DNA of 33,538 nt from Thermoplasmata archaeon. GTDB lineage: Archaea; Thermoplasmatota; Thermoplasmata; Lutacidiplasmatales; UBA184. How positions within the stretch are numbered: the stretch's first letter is position 1; every line of letters starts with the position of its first letter. Below the pieces are notes generated by a model. That model did not search any database. It was not told the origin of the DNA and worked only from the letters and a program-made list of their open reading frames with translations. This document shows positions 7,647 through 17,180 of this stretch, in pieces. The stretch covers positions 1-33,538 of the forward strand of contig JAKIVT010000009.1 in NCBI GenBank assembly GCA_022750415.1, written 5' to 3'. The position numbers were made by a program, and so were the translations under genes.

Positions 7647-7654
7647 TTTTTATA
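7647..7654 (+). promoter_or_regulatory. Strong TATA box of the giant zinc-ribbon membrane protein
   Basis: TTTTTATA is centred about 30 bases before GTG 7680 within a 103-base spacer. It is the most AT-rich promoter core in the window and suggests a well-expressed, leaderless mRNA. Confidence 0.7.
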
Positions 7655-7679
7655 GCGGGAGTTTCACTTAATTTCGGTC

Positions 7680-10600
7680 GTGGACCGTTTTGTAGTCCCC
7701 CCTCCACTTGGGAGAGGGACGGCGTTTGCCCGTCGCCGACCGTCCGGCCATTGGGTTCTCGGCTTCTTGCTCCTTCTGGTCGTTGTCAGCCTCCTTGCGG
7801 TGCCGGCCTCCCCGTCCGGCGCCCGGGCGGTGGGGATCCCAACCCACTCGGGGGCTCTGACGGCCTCGCATCCCGCCGCGATCACCCATGGCGACCTCGT
7901 GGTCGGGCCCTCGAACTCCCCCTACACGATCAGCCCCGGCTCCGCTTCGTACCAAATCTACTACCAGGGCGGGAACGTCACGGTCCTCCCCGGCGGCCGG
8001 CTCTACATTCTCGACACGGACTTCCAGTTCGTCCAGTACATCGGGACCACGGGTAATATTGCGAGCCGACTGAGCCACATCTACACGTTCAACGTGGGCG
8101 GCAGCGTTTGGTTCCAGACCTCGACCCTCACCACCGACCTCGCCGTCCTGAACGCCTACCCCAAGGTCACCGTCAACGTCACCGCGCCGGGCCAACTGTA
8201 CGTCAACGCGAGCAATCTCCAGTTCGCCGGTTCGGTCTCGGTCTCGGGCCTTGGCGCGGGACTCTGGGTCAACGGTTCCCAAATCCTCCCCAACGGCAAC
8301 AACGTGGCGCTCCCGAACGGAACCGCGGCCACCAACGATAGCCTGTACTCTCCGAGCCTCTCCGTCACGGGCGGCGCCCACCTGACCATCGGGGGGACGG
8401 TTCAGCGCTCGACGTACGCCGACAACTGGACCCTCTCCGGTGCGCCGCAGCCGAACCCGCTCGCCGACTCCGTGGCGACCTCGATCTCCTCCTCTCAACA
8501 GGGGACCTTTTCCGCGTTCACCGCCGCGAATGACCCCGGCTCTCTCCTGATGGACACCTTGTACCATTCCGTCAGCTCCGGGTCGATCGTGATCGGCTAC
8601 AACGCCACGGTCGACGAACAAGCCACGGTCAACTCCGTCACGTTCACCGGCACGACGAACCTCGGCACGATCGCCTATGCCGCGGCCAACACCGAGGTCG
8701 CCGTACCCCTCCCCCTCGCGGTGATCGCCGAGATCAACCAGGTCGGGGTTCCCGCCTTCTTCGCAGCGGCCACGTCCGGTGGGGTCTCCGTCTCTCTGGG
8801 CACCACGAACTCCGTCACTCCCGTGGCCCTCTCCCTCATCCAGATCAGCCTGGTGGCGGGGACGTCGTTCAACATCACGGTGTCCGGATCCGGCAGCACG
8901 CTCACCGTCGCGGATTCGACCCTCGGGATCAACTGGTACCCGGTCCCACCGTTCCCCCGGCCACCGTCGGCTCCCCCGCAGTCGATTCCGTGGCTCTCGA
9001 ACAAGGTCGTCCTGTCCAACGGCGCCCACGCCTTCATTGCGGACCTCGCCACGGCCGTCTCGCCGAATCCCCAGAACGTCACCGACATCTCGGCGATCCT
9101 CCCGGACGCCACGAGCCAGGCCTACCTGTATCGGTGGATGTTCATTCCGGTCTACGGAGCGGGCAACCAGCCGGTCACCGGCGCCTCCGCCGTCGCCTAC
9201 TACGCGTACGACAACAACCAGCTCAACAACGCGAGCACGACCGCGCTCAACAACCTCGCGACCGCCGACCCGGACCTCGCCGGATACGTGACCGCCTGGG
9301 ATGCGTCGCACGGCGCGAGCGCCTACGGCGAAACGAATCCGCTCACCGGAATGGCCTCCCTGCTGCTCCTCGCCGGGAACCTCACCGCGAGCACGCTCCA
9401 GGATGGGCTGTTCCTGGGAACCTACCACGTCGTCGTGACCGTCGCGGGCGGGCGTGCGGGTCCACCGGAGTGGTTCACCGGGTCGGTCTCCCCGTACCCG
9501 ACCGACATGGCCCCCTCGGGAGGGCAGACGGGCGACACGCAGGCCCCCACGGTGTTCCCGCTCTACCGCCCCGCCCTCGGCGCCGCCATCTCGGGCGTCA
9601 CGGTCGGGGTGAAGAACGCGACGGCCAACGACAACGGCACGCTCGCGATCGGCGAATCGACCAATTTCACGGTCACGGTCTCGAACATCGGTACGGGCGC
9701 GGTCGCCTCGTACAACGTGTCGCTGGAAGCGCTCCCGACCAGCTCGCACGGCAATGCGACGGTCCTCGGCAGCCTGAACGCCTCGACCCCGCTCGCCGTC
9801 GGGGCCAACATCAGTTTCCAGTTCCCCTGGGTGGTCAACGAGACGGTCACCGGGATCCCCAATCCCCCGGTGAACCAGACGTTCCTCGTCGTCGTCCTCT
9901 GGAACAAGGGCGTCGCGCCCATCGGCGGCCTCGTGGAAGCTTCGCTCAACCGGACGATCGACCCGTCGTTCATTTCCCTCACCTACAGCGGCCCGGTGGG
10001 TCAGCTGACCCCCGGCGCGAGCTACGTCGGGTCGGTCACGGTCTTGTTCGATGGCAACCAATCGGCGTACCTGAACGTGACCGCGAAGGGGACCGCGGGC
10101 GACTACGCCCTCGCGACCCAGTCGGTCGTCTCGGGGAGGGGGCTCACCCTCGAGCTGTTCATCCCGAGCTCGATGGCGAACGGCCAGTACTCCGTCACCG
10201 TGTCGGCGTACCACCAGGGGCGGACCGTCACCAAGGTCGTCACCGATGAGTTCTCGATCGGGCCGCCGCCCTCCGGCGCCCCGAGCTTCTGGAACCAGAA
10301 GATCCTCGGCCTGATCCCCCTCTGGCTGCTTCTCGTCATTGTCGCGGCCGTCATCGTGGGTCTCGTCTTGTTCCTCGTGGTCGTCCAGCGCGGCGCGAAA
10401 GGGAAGCTCGTCGAGTGCGGCGAGTGTGGCAACCTCATTCCGGAGGACGCCACGACGTGCCCCAAGTGCGGTGCCGAGTTCGAGGCGGACCTCGTCCGGT
10501 GCAGCCGCTGCGGTTCCACGATCCCCGCGAACTCCGAGGTCTGTCCGGAGTGCGCCGCCCAACTGCTCGGGAAGGGCGACCAGGAGACCACCGACCCCGA

Positions 10601-11096
10601 GCGCCAGGGGTACGCTGACTTCGTCGGCCGGTTCCGCGCCGAAGCGAAGAAGGAGCTCGGCGACAACTACGGCGAGGGCGCCTTCTGGGACTGGTGGAAG
10701 CGCCAGTCGACCTACCTCCCGTACAGCCAGTGGAAGCTGCAGCAATCGCAGGGCTCGCGCGCCGGCATGACGGCCCCGCCCGAGGGCCTGGCGGCGGTCG
10801 AGCAGGCGCCTTCCGCGTCGATTCCCCCGCCCACGGCCCCGCCGAAGCGGGGCGGAGGCTCGGGCGGCGGCTCGGCTCCCCCGGCTGCATCTCCCGCCGC
10901 TCGAAGTCCCCCACCGAAGCCGGCGTCCCCGCCCGCCTCCGCCGCGCCGGTCGCCTCGACGCCCGCTCCGATGGCGGCCGCAGCTTCCTCGACCGCCGGC
11001 GGCGGTCAGGCGCCGATGAAGGCGTGCTCGAACTGCAGCAAGGAGATTCCGCCGGAGTACCTCGTCTGTCCGTTCTGCGGCGCGGTCACGCAGTAG
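7680..11096 (+). CDS. Giant membrane-anchored surface protein with cytoplasmic zinc ribbons
   Basis: A 1138-residue protein starting at GTG 7680, leaderless behind a clear TATA box. A hydrophobic signal or anchor segment lies at about 24-42. Residues 60-870 form a Ser/Thr/Asn-rich exported region with many N-x-S/T sites. Residues about 640-745 resemble a CARDB-type Ig-like fold (AIGESTNFTVTVSNIGTG). A membrane segment follows at about 873-903. The cytoplasmic part has two adjacent zinc ribbons (about 913-933, CxxC...CPKC; about 941-958, CSRC...CPEC), a short helical Trp-rich region near 976-1023, a Pro/Ala linker, and a third ribbon at about 1116-1133 (CSNC...CPFC). The layout is consistent with relaying or anchoring between surface and cytoplasm. 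Multi-ribbon membrane proteins of this kind are, as I recall, common in Thermoplasmatota. No enzyme motif is visible and the function is unknown. Confidence 0.8.
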   Translation: MDRFVVPPPLGRGTAFARRRPSGHWVLGFLLLLVVVSLLAVPASPSGARAVGIPTHSGALTASHPAAITHGDLVVGPSNSPYTISPGSASYQIYYQGGNVTVLPGGRLYILDTDFQFVQYIGTTGNIASRLSHIYTFNVGGSVWFQTSTLTTDLAVLNAYPKVTVNVTAPGQLYVNASNLQFAGSVSVSGLGAGLWVNGSQILPNGNNVALPNGTAATNDSLYSPSLSVTGGAHLTIGGTVQRSTYADNWTLSGAPQPNPLADSVATSISSSQQGTFSAFTAANDPGSLLMDTLYHSVSSGSIVIGYNATVDEQATVNSVTFTGTTNLGTIAYAAANTEVAVPLPLAVIAEINQVGVPAFFAAATSGGVSVSLGTTNSVTPVALSLIQISLVAGTSFNITVSGSGSTLTVADSTLGINWYPVPPFPRPPSAPPQSIPWLSNKVVLSNGAHAFIADLATAVSPNPQNVTDISAILPDATSQAYLYRWMFIPVYGAGNQPVTGASAVAYYAYDNNQLNNASTTALNNLATADPDLAGYVTAWDASHGASAYGETNPLTGMASLLLLAGNLTASTLQDGLFLGTYHVVVTVAGGRAGPPEWFTGSVSPYPTDMAPSGGQTGDTQAPTVFPLYRPALGAAISGVTVGVKNATANDNGTLAIGESTNFTVTVSNIGTGAVASYNVSLEALPTSSHGNATVLGSLNASTPLAVGANISFQFPWVVNETVTGIPNPPVNQTFLVVVLWNKGVAPIGGLVEASLNRTIDPSFISLTYSGPVGQLTPGASYVGSVTVLFDGNQSAYLNVTAKGTAGDYALATQSVVSGRGLTLELFIPSSMANGQYSVTVSAYHQGRTVTKVVTDEFSIGPPPSGAPSFWNQKILGLIPLWLLLVIVAAVIVGLVLFLVVVQRGAKGKLVECGECGNLIPEDATTCPKCGAEFEADLVRCSRCGSTIPANSEVCPECAAQLLGKGDQETTDPERQGYADFVGRFRAEAKKELGDNYGEGAFWDWWKRQSTYLPYSQWKLQQSQGSRAGMTAPPEGLAAVEQAPSASIPPPTAPPKRGGGSGGGSAPPAASPAARSPPPKPASPPASAAPVASTPAPMAAAASSTAGGGQAPMKACSNCSKEIPPEYLVCPFCGAVTQ

Positions 11097-11122
11097 TCGA
11101 ACCCGTTCGTTCCGCCGAAGCG

Positions 11123-11128
11123 TTTTAA
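11123..11128 (+). promoter_or_regulatory. Probable TATA box for ahcY-gcvH
   Basis: TTTTAA lies 33-38 bases before GTG 11161 in the 64-base spacer after the zinc-ribbon protein gene. The spacing fits a leaderless or very short-leader transcript. Confidence 0.5.
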
Positions 11129-11160
11129 CCCGGGGCCCGTGATGGGCCTCCGGGTCGACG

Positions 11161-12393
11161 GTGGCGGGAGATCTCGAGCGGGGCCGACAGAAGGTCGACT
11201 GGGCCCGCCGTCACATGGCGGTGCTCGAGGGGATTCGCGCCCGGTTCGAGCGGGAGCGACCGTTCGCGGGACTCACGCTGTCCTGCGTGTTGCACGTGGA
11301 AGCGAAGACCGCCGCCCTTGCCTTGGCCCTTCAGGCGGGCGGCGCGACGGTCCACATGGCCGCCGGAAATCCGCTCTCGACCGACGACGACGCCGTCGCG
11401 GCCTTGAACGCCGCCGGCGTGCGAACCCTCGCCAAGAAAGGGGAGTCGACCGCCGACTACCATGCGGCGATCCGGGCCATGCTCGACGCCGACCCGGACA
11501 TCCTCATCGACGATGGCGCCGACCTGGTCGCGCTCGCGCACACCGACCGGCCGGACCGGGGCAAGATCCTCGGGTCGACGGAGGAGACCACGACCGGCGT
11601 GACTCGGCTTCGGGCCCTCGAGAAGTCCGGTAAGCTCCGGTTCCCGGCGATCGACGTGAACGACGCCGAGATGAAGCATCTGTTCGACAACCGCTATGGT
11701 TGCGGCCAGTCGGTGCTCGACGGGTTGTTCGGAGCGACCAATCTACTGATCGCCGGTCGGACCGCGGTCGTGGCCGGCTACGGTTGGTCCGGGAAGGGAA
11801 TCGCGTCCCGCCTCCGAGGGATCGGGGCCGACGTCATCGTGACAGAGGTCGACGCCGTCCGAGCCATCGAGGCCCGGTTGGAAGGGTTCCGGGTGATGCC
11901 GATGCTCGACGCGGCGGCCGAGGCCGACCTGATCGTGACCGTCACCGGCAACCGGGACATCGTCCGGGCGGAGCACCTGCGGGTGCTGAAGGACGGCTGC
12001 CTTCTCGCGAACGCGGGACACTTCGACATCGAGATCTCCAAGCCCGACCTCGAGGGGCTCGCCACCTCCCACGCGGTCGTCCGACCGGGGGTCGAGGAGT
12101 ACCGATTCGCCGATGGCCGAATCGCCTACCTCCTCGCCGAGGGCCGCCTCATCAACCTCGCGACGGGCCAGGGCCACCCGGTCGAGATCATGGACCTCAG
12201 CTTCGCCCTGCAGGCGTTGTCGGCGGAACACCTCGCCAAGCACGGGAAGACCCTCGCGATCAAGGTCCACCCGGTCCCCCCCGCGCTCGACCGGGAAGTC
12301 GCCGAAGCGGCCCTCGTGCCCCTGGGGGCGGCCGTGGACACGATGACCCCCGGGCAACGGAAGTACGCCGAGAGCTGGGAGAGCGGGACATGA
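11161..12393 (+). CDS. ahcY: S-adenosylhomocysteine hydrolase (adenosylhomocysteinase)
   Basis: A 410-residue NAD-dependent hydrolase that splits SAH into adenosine and homocysteine, regenerating the methyl cycle. Visible signatures are STEETTTGV (139-147, substrate glutamate), NDAEMKHLFDN with catalytic-region Lys172 and Asp176, YGCGQS (179-184), the NAD-binding GYGWSGKG (206-213) and NAGHFDIEI (284-292). It lacks the Lys-Tyr C-terminal extension of eukaryotic enzymes, as expected for short archaeal forms. Some archaeal members prefer S-inosylhomocysteine, which cannot be excluded here. The start is GTG 11161. The stop overlaps the gcvH start (ATGA), so the two are co-translated. The homocysteine product is the substrate of the CBS encoded 7 kb upstream. 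Confidence 0.92.
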   Translation: MAGDLERGRQKVDWARRHMAVLEGIRARFERERPFAGLTLSCVLHVEAKTAALALALQAGGATVHMAAGNPLSTDDDAVAALNAAGVRTLAKKGESTADYHAAIRAMLDADPDILIDDGADLVALAHTDRPDRGKILGSTEETTTGVTRLRALEKSGKLRFPAIDVNDAEMKHLFDNRYGCGQSVLDGLFGATNLLIAGRTAVVAGYGWSGKGIASRLRGIGADVIVTEVDAVRAIEARLEGFRVMPMLDAAAEADLIVTVTGNRDIVRAEHLRVLKDGCLLANAGHFDIEISKPDLEGLATSHAVVRPGVEEYRFADGRIAYLLAEGRLINLATGQGHPVEIMDLSFALQALSAEHLAKHGKTLAIKVHPVPPALDREVAEAALVPLGAAVDTMTPGQRKYAESWESGT

Positions 12394-12785
12394 GCGCCGG
12401 CGCGATCCCTCCCGAGCTGCGGTACACGAAGAGCCACGAGTGGATCCGGACCGAAGGGACCGAGGTCGTCGTGGGAATCACCGACCACGCGCAGCAGGAA
12501 TTGACCGACATCGTGTTCGTCGAGTTGCCGAAGCCCGGAACCGAGCGGAAGGCCGGGGCTTCGGTCCTGATCCTGGAGTCGGTGAAGACCGTCGCAGACG
12601 TGTACGCGCCCGTCGAGGGTCGGGTCACTGCGGCGAACGAGGCGCTCAAGGCGCACCCGGAACTGGTGAACCGGTCGCCCTACGGCGACGGCTGGTTGTT
12701 CCGGATGTCGGCTTCTGGCTCGAGTTTGACTCCAACGCTTTCAGCGGCTGAGTACGAGGCGTTCGTCGCCTCAGGCGTCCCCTGA
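12390..12785 (+). CDS. gcvH: Glycine cleavage system H protein
   Basis: A 131-residue lipoyl carrier with the family hallmarks: KSHEWIR (14-20), VVVGITDHAQQELTDIVFVELP and the lipoylation site ESVK with Lys66, followed by the DVYAPVEGRV beta-hairpin and NRSPYGDGWLFRM near the end. The lipoyl arm carries the aminomethyl intermediate between the P and T proteins. No gcvP, gcvT or gcvL is present in the window. Here gcvH overlaps ahcY by four bases and so shares its mRNA. Its last 15 bases overlap the convergent glycosyltransferase gene. The family is certain; the immediate partner genes are elsewhere. Confidence 0.93.
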   Translation: MSAGAIPPELRYTKSHEWIRTEGTEVVVGITDHAQQELTDIVFVELPKPGTERKAGASVLILESVKTVADVYAPVEGRVTAANEALKAHPELVNRSPYGDGWLFRMSASGSSLTPTLSAAEYEAFVASGVP

Positions 12786-13790
12786 GCCGCGAGGCCGCTC
12801 CCCAAGGGCGGCGAGGAAGGTGTCGGTCGCCTGCTCGACCGTCTGAGGGCTCATCGGGGGAAAGCGGGGTCGCGTCGCGAGCGAATCGAGGACACGTCGC
12901 AGCTCCGCTGAGTTCGGGGAGCACCGGAGTACCCCAGGGCCACCGGGACCGTAGCAGACACCCGCCAGGATGACGGGCCGGCCCAGGACGAGCGCCTCGA
13001 GAGCCAACGTTGGGACTCCCTCCGAAATCGAGGGGAGGACGACTGCGTCGGCCGACCGAATTAGCGCGACTTTGGCGGCCTCGGGAATCGTTCCGAGATA
13101 CTCCCAGCGGGTACCCGGATGGCGCCGAGCCACCGCCTCCACTTCCGCGAGACCGCCTCGGTCCTGGCCCGCCAGGACGAACCGATACCCGGATCCGTCC
13201 AGTGCCTCCAACAGGGCCCCGAAGTTTTTCCGTCGGTCGATTCGGGAGACGGAGCAAATGTAGCGGGTGGACGTCGGACCCGGCCTGGGAGGCGCCCCGG
13301 CCGCTTCGAGGAACTCGCGGGTCAGGTATAGCCCGACAACAGTGATCCGTTCCCCGGGGATTCCGAAGAAAGCCCGGACGTCCGACCCCTCGCCCTCCGT
13401 CAATACGAACCATCGGTCGAACCGCCCGAATACTCGGCGACCAACAGCGAGGTCGAACCAATGTCGCTCGTAGTATGCCGCCGAGGGTGACCAGGTCCCG
13501 GAAGCCCGGAGCTCCGCCTGGTGTACTTCTTCGAGGAACGAACCGTGGGTGAACAGGGCGAGTCCGGGTCCGCCGACCCGCGGCCGGGCGTACCGGAGCA
13601 TTGCGAATCGATGGACGCCGTCAAAAACAAGCCAGTCCGCTCGCCGGGCGACGTCTCGTCGAACTGCTTCCGGCCGCACAATCGAGGCAGCATGGCCACG
13701 GCGACTGAGCTCTTCGACGAGCCCCGCGGCGTGTCGCTCAATCCCGCCCCGAACTCGTTCCAGGGTCTCGCTGACGAAGACAAACCGCAC
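12771..13790 (-). CDS. Family 4 glycosyltransferase (GT-B fold)
   Basis: The start is set at GTG 13790, where VRFVFVSETLERVRGGIERH begins like a normal GT4 N-terminal strand and Gly-rich loop, giving 339 residues. The frame stays open to 13934, but that extension is Arg-rich and crosses the divergent gene's start. The C-terminal domain holds ICSVSRIDRRKNF and the GT4 E-x7-E pair in SEGVPTLALEAL, which bind the sugar-nucleotide donor. The enzyme most likely adds one sugar to a lipid-linked glycan on the cytoplasmic face. It is divergent from the GT-C-like giant and convergent with gcvH (15-base overlap). Donor and acceptor are unknown. Confidence 0.83.
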   Translation of the reverse strand: MRFVFVSETLERVRGGIERHAAGLVEELSRRGHAASIVRPEAVRRDVARRADWLVFDGVHRFAMLRYARPRVGGPGLALFTHGSFLEEVHQAELRASGTWSPSAAYYERHWFDLAVGRRVFGRFDRWFVLTEGEGSDVRAFFGIPGERITVVGLYLTREFLEAAGAPPRPGPTSTRYICSVSRIDRRKNFGALLEALDGSGYRFVLAGQDRGGLAEVEAVARRHPGTRWEYLGTIPEAAKVALIRSADAVVLPSISEGVPTLALEALVLGRPVILAGVCYGPGGPGVLRCSPNSAELRRVLDSLATRPRFPPMSPQTVEQATDTFLAALGERPRGSGDA

Positions 13791-13826
13791 CGGTAGTTTT
13801 CCCTCGGCTGCCGATACGGCCCAACG

Positions 13827-16800
13827 ATGATAAGTCGGGCCCAAGTCCGTCGTCTGGGACGGCCGGAGAACCCGGTCTTCCGGTGGCGAGGCGTGGCGGG
13901 CGAGGCGGCGAAAACGAGTTCGGAACGGTCCCATCCGAATTCCAAGGCCACCGCCGACCTCCTTCCCGAGTGGCGATCGGTTCTTTCCCGAAGCGCGGCG
14001 AGGCTACCGGCGTGGGCGGCGAAGTTTGCGCGGAGCCCATGGCCCTTCGTGTTGCTGGCTGCCCTCGGCCCGCTGTACTGGGCGAGACCGTTTGGCGATC
14101 TGATTTACGGCCAAGATTCGACCCGGCTGTTCCAGCCGTTCTCCTTCAACGACTCCCCGATGATCCCCTACAGCTACCTGTTCTCCTCGACGTTTCCTGT
14201 CCCCGATTTCACGACCTCCTTCTACATCGATTCGACCCTGCGGGTACTGGGTTCTCTCGGTGCCGCGCCTTGGCTAGCCGAGCGGCTGGTGATCGGGGTA
14301 TTCGCTGGACTCGCCGCGGCCGGCGCGGTAGTCCTCCTCCGCGCGATTGACGCGGCCCGCGACCATCCCGCGGCCGCCCGGGGTTGGGTGGTCGGACTCG
14401 TCGTACTCGTCTACGTTTACAATCCGTTCACCCTTTCCGTCACGTTCTGGCACGTCGAAGGCTGGACCCTGTTCCTGGCCCTCCTACCCTGGATCGCCGC
14501 CCTGGTCGTTCGCGTGGTCAATGACCGGACACTGCCGCTCCGCCTCGCCGTCGTCGTGACCCTGATTGGGATCTACCTCGCTCCCGGGGCGATTTCGTCG
14601 TTCGCCGTACCGGTCGTTCTGGTCTTCGCGTGGGGTTGGGTCGCCGTGTGGACCCGCGCCGGAACCCAGCGTCTCGGGTGGCGGAGCCGCACGGCCCGAT
14701 CGATTCTGCTCCTTCTCGTCGGGCTCGGGATCGAGCTCTGGTCGTTCGTCCCATTCCTGCTGACACCGAACATCGCCTACACTTCGAACAACTACGTCAC
14801 GCCGGAGAATCTCGTGGCGACCTACCTCCAGGCGTCCTCGACCTGGGGCCCATACCCGGTCCTCACGCTGACCGCGCTCTCCTGGATTTCCCACACCCCG
14901 TCGGCGTATCCATGGATCGCATACCTCCCTGCCTTGACGGTGGCCGCTGCAGTGTTTCCCTTCGTCCTGCTACTCGGGGCCCGCCGCCTCCGGGACAGCC
15001 CCGGGGCTCTGCTCGTCTACGCCATCGGTCTTAGTGCGATCCCGTTCATGATCGGAATCGTGTTCCCGATCGCCGAGTTCAATGAGGACCTGCTTCGATT
15101 GGGCGGCCCTTTCCTGATCCTCGTCGGAGGATTCTATTTCCTGGCACCGGTGTACCTTCTTGCCGCAACTGCCGGTCTCTACGAGACCCTTGGGCGCCAC
15201 GTGCGAACCGGTCCAAATCAGTGCACGGACGCGGCTGACCAAGTTAGTCGCCTCCCCCGTTTCCGGGCTCCCCATCGGCGACTACCGACCCCGACTCAGG
15301 TCGCGGCCCTTGCCCTCGGTGGGTTCCTTTTGGCAAGCGCCCTCCCCTTCGCCCTTGCAGAAGTCTACCAGACCGGCGGTCCGAACGCGGACATTGTAAG
15401 CGTCCCCCCGTCATTCCCGGCGCTCGCGAGCTTCTTCGGGACGCCCCCCTCCGGACCCGACTACTACGTCCTCGTTCTCCCGATGAGTGACCAGAACGGG
15501 GTGTATCTCGATTTGGGAGGCAGACAGTTCCTCGACACGGGGAATTTGCTCGCCTCGTACATCCCGTATCCAGTGCTTGAGGCGAACAACGGCCCTACCG
15601 CCGCCTCGATCGAGCAGACGTTCACGTTCGGACCACCGCCGAACCTCTCGGCACTTCTCGCCGACCTCCATGTCCGGTTCGTCGTCGATAATCCGTTCGC
15701 GAATGCGAGTGCCCCGGCATCGAACGAAGCCCCTGGGGGGGCCGCCGTCGACTACACCGCGATTCTCGCCGCGCTCGAATCCCAAATCGGCCCGGGCACT
15801 TCCGTCGGGCGCTTCACGGTATTCTCGGTTCCCGATGCAATTCCCCTCGGCTGGTCGACCTCGGAGCTCGTGGGGATCCAGTCGCCCTCGGACGTGGGGG
15901 CGCTCAGCCTCGTCGGTTCGGTCACTGCCGCTCCCCCCGGGTGGACCCAAGCTCTTGCGAGCGCACTATGGAGCCCGGACGGTGGGCTTCCGGGCTGGTC
16001 TATCACTCCGGTTCAGGTGACGGGCCCCACGACTCAATTGACGCTAACTGCCGATGACCGTGCCACGGTTGTGCACGATTCTGGCGATTGGTCAGGGGCG
16101 CCATGCCAGTCCGGCGCCTGCGAATCGAACGGAACCGACTACAACTGGCGGGCGAATGTTCTTACCGCCCAAGGCACGAGCGAGCGGTCGACGGAACGCT
16201 CCGGAGAATTCACGGCCGTGCCATCGGGGGGAACCGAAGGTTCGTGCAACGCTCCGGCAGGGACCCTCACTTACGCTTCGAATGGGACCGTAACAGGACC
16301 GGCCTATGTTACCGCGAACGTCGTGCTTCAGTCTCCCGGCCCGGACAACTGGGTCACCCTCGAATTGACGAATGGGAACCTTTCTCTGGTCCTCCAAGCG
16401 TACCAAAATGGGACGAGTGGACCTGCGAGCATTGGCCTGAATGCCCTCTACCGGGGGACATCCTTCGTCTGGCACAACGAACCCGCCCCAATCGCCTCCA
16501 GTGCCGGAACCGCCCTCAAGCTCCTGCTGACCTGGAATGCCTCAACGGCCTTTGGCTCGTTGGCAGAGGGGTCCCAAACCGCGGTGACCGAGCTCGCCTT
16601 CGGCAACCCGGCCGTCGATGCGACCAACCCCGGGTTCGCCCCGAGTGCGGCTCCTTCGTTGCCGGCGAATTTGACCACGGCCAACGCCTCCGTCTCCCTC
16701 TCGGGCGGGGTATTCTGCCTAGGGAATGCATCAGTCGACCACGTGCCCGACGCAAAGTTCCTGGTGGCGGTCGGCCCGGGGTCCCCGATCGGGGGTCCGA

Positions 16801-17180
16801 CTATCGGAATGGCCAGCTCTGTGGGGAGCTCGGGCGATGTCCGCGTCGACTCCGCTGGTGCCTCGTTCGTCGTCCTCGGCTATCCGTCTGACCAACTCTG
16901 GAGTGGGACTGCCTCCTCGGGCGCCCCCCTCACCGAACTTGCCGGTGCACCGTTCGCGAACGTGCTGGAGGTCGGCGGGCCCCCCCGTGGGGTGCTCGTC
17001 ACCTTCCATTTCCGGACAGCGATCCTCCTCGGCTTGGAAGGTTCATGGTTCGAGTCCGGAGGCCTCCTTCTCGCCGTGGTCTACCTCACCGTGCGGCGGT
17101 CCCGGCCTCGGGTGGAGGCTGGTCCTCCCAGTATGCCCGGTGCACCGCCTTCGGGGCCACCGCCTGGCCAAGCGCCGTAG
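13827..17180 (+). CDS. Very large polytopic membrane protein, candidate GT-C glycosyltransferase with exported C-terminal domain
   Basis: Up to 1117 residues. The start is uncertain: ATG 13827 gives the longest product, and GTG 13893 is an in-frame alternative before the first membrane segment (about 72-86). Residues 72-520 contain roughly ten hydrophobic helices. The first exported loop has YGQDSTRLFQP with Asp97, which resembles the acidic loop residue of GT-C enzymes that use polyprenyl-phosphate sugars. Residues about 520-1070 form a long exported region rich in Gly, Ser and N-x-S/T sites, and a last membrane segment lies near 1080-1100 before a Pro-rich tail. The size and layout recall AftD-like arabinosyltransferases. 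Three GT genes and a methyltransferase surround it, which supports a role in glycan assembly. This is inference, and a glycan exporter or scaffold is also possible. The 3' end overlaps the convergent GT2 gene by 95 bases. Confidence 0.6.
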   Translation: MISRAQVRRLGRPENPVFRWRGVAGEAAKTSSERSHPNSKATADLLPEWRSVLSRSAARLPAWAAKFARSPWPFVLLAALGPLYWARPFGDLIYGQDSTRLFQPFSFNDSPMIPYSYLFSSTFPVPDFTTSFYIDSTLRVLGSLGAAPWLAERLVIGVFAGLAAAGAVVLLRAIDAARDHPAAARGWVVGLVVLVYVYNPFTLSVTFWHVEGWTLFLALLPWIAALVVRVVNDRTLPLRLAVVVTLIGIYLAPGAISSFAVPVVLVFAWGWVAVWTRAGTQRLGWRSRTARSILLLLVGLGIELWSFVPFLLTPNIAYTSNNYVTPENLVATYLQASSTWGPYPVLTLTALSWISHTPSAYPWIAYLPALTVAAAVFPFVLLLGARRLRDSPGALLVYAIGLSAIPFMIGIVFPIAEFNEDLLRLGGPFLILVGGFYFLAPVYLLAATAGLYETLGRHVRTGPNQCTDAADQVSRLPRFRAPHRRLPTPTQVAALALGGFLLASALPFALAEVYQTGGPNADIVSVPPSFPALASFFGTPPSGPDYYVLVLPMSDQNGVYLDLGGRQFLDTGNLLASYIPYPVLEANNGPTAASIEQTFTFGPPPNLSALLADLHVRFVVDNPFANASAPASNEAPGGAAVDYTAILAALESQIGPGTSVGRFTVFSVPDAIPLGWSTSELVGIQSPSDVGALSLVGSVTAAPPGWTQALASALWSPDGGLPGWSITPVQVTGPTTQLTLTADDRATVVHDSGDWSGAPCQSGACESNGTDYNWRANVLTAQGTSERSTERSGEFTAVPSGGTEGSCNAPAGTLTYASNGTVTGPAYVTANVVLQSPGPDNWVTLELTNGNLSLVLQAYQNGTSGPASIGLNALYRGTSFVWHNEPAPIASSAGTALKLLLTWNASTAFGSLAEGSQTAVTELAFGNPAVDATNPGFAPSAAPSLPANLTTANASVSLSGGVFCLGNASVDHVPDAKFLVAVGPGSPIGGPTIGMASSVGSSGDVRVDSAGASFVVLGYPSDQLWSGTASSGAPLTELAGAPFANVLEVGGPPRGVLVTFHFRTAILLGLEGSWFESGGLLLAVVYLTVRRSRPRVEAGPPSMPGAPPSGPPPGQAP

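Noticed and set aside
7668-10745. Very long minus-strand open frame (1025 codons) opposite the zinc-ribbon protein
   Set aside because: Its predicted product is Arg/Asp/Gly-rich without domains. It mirrors the codon pattern of the plus-strand gene, which has a signal segment, zinc ribbons and a promoter. High GC makes such shadow frames common.
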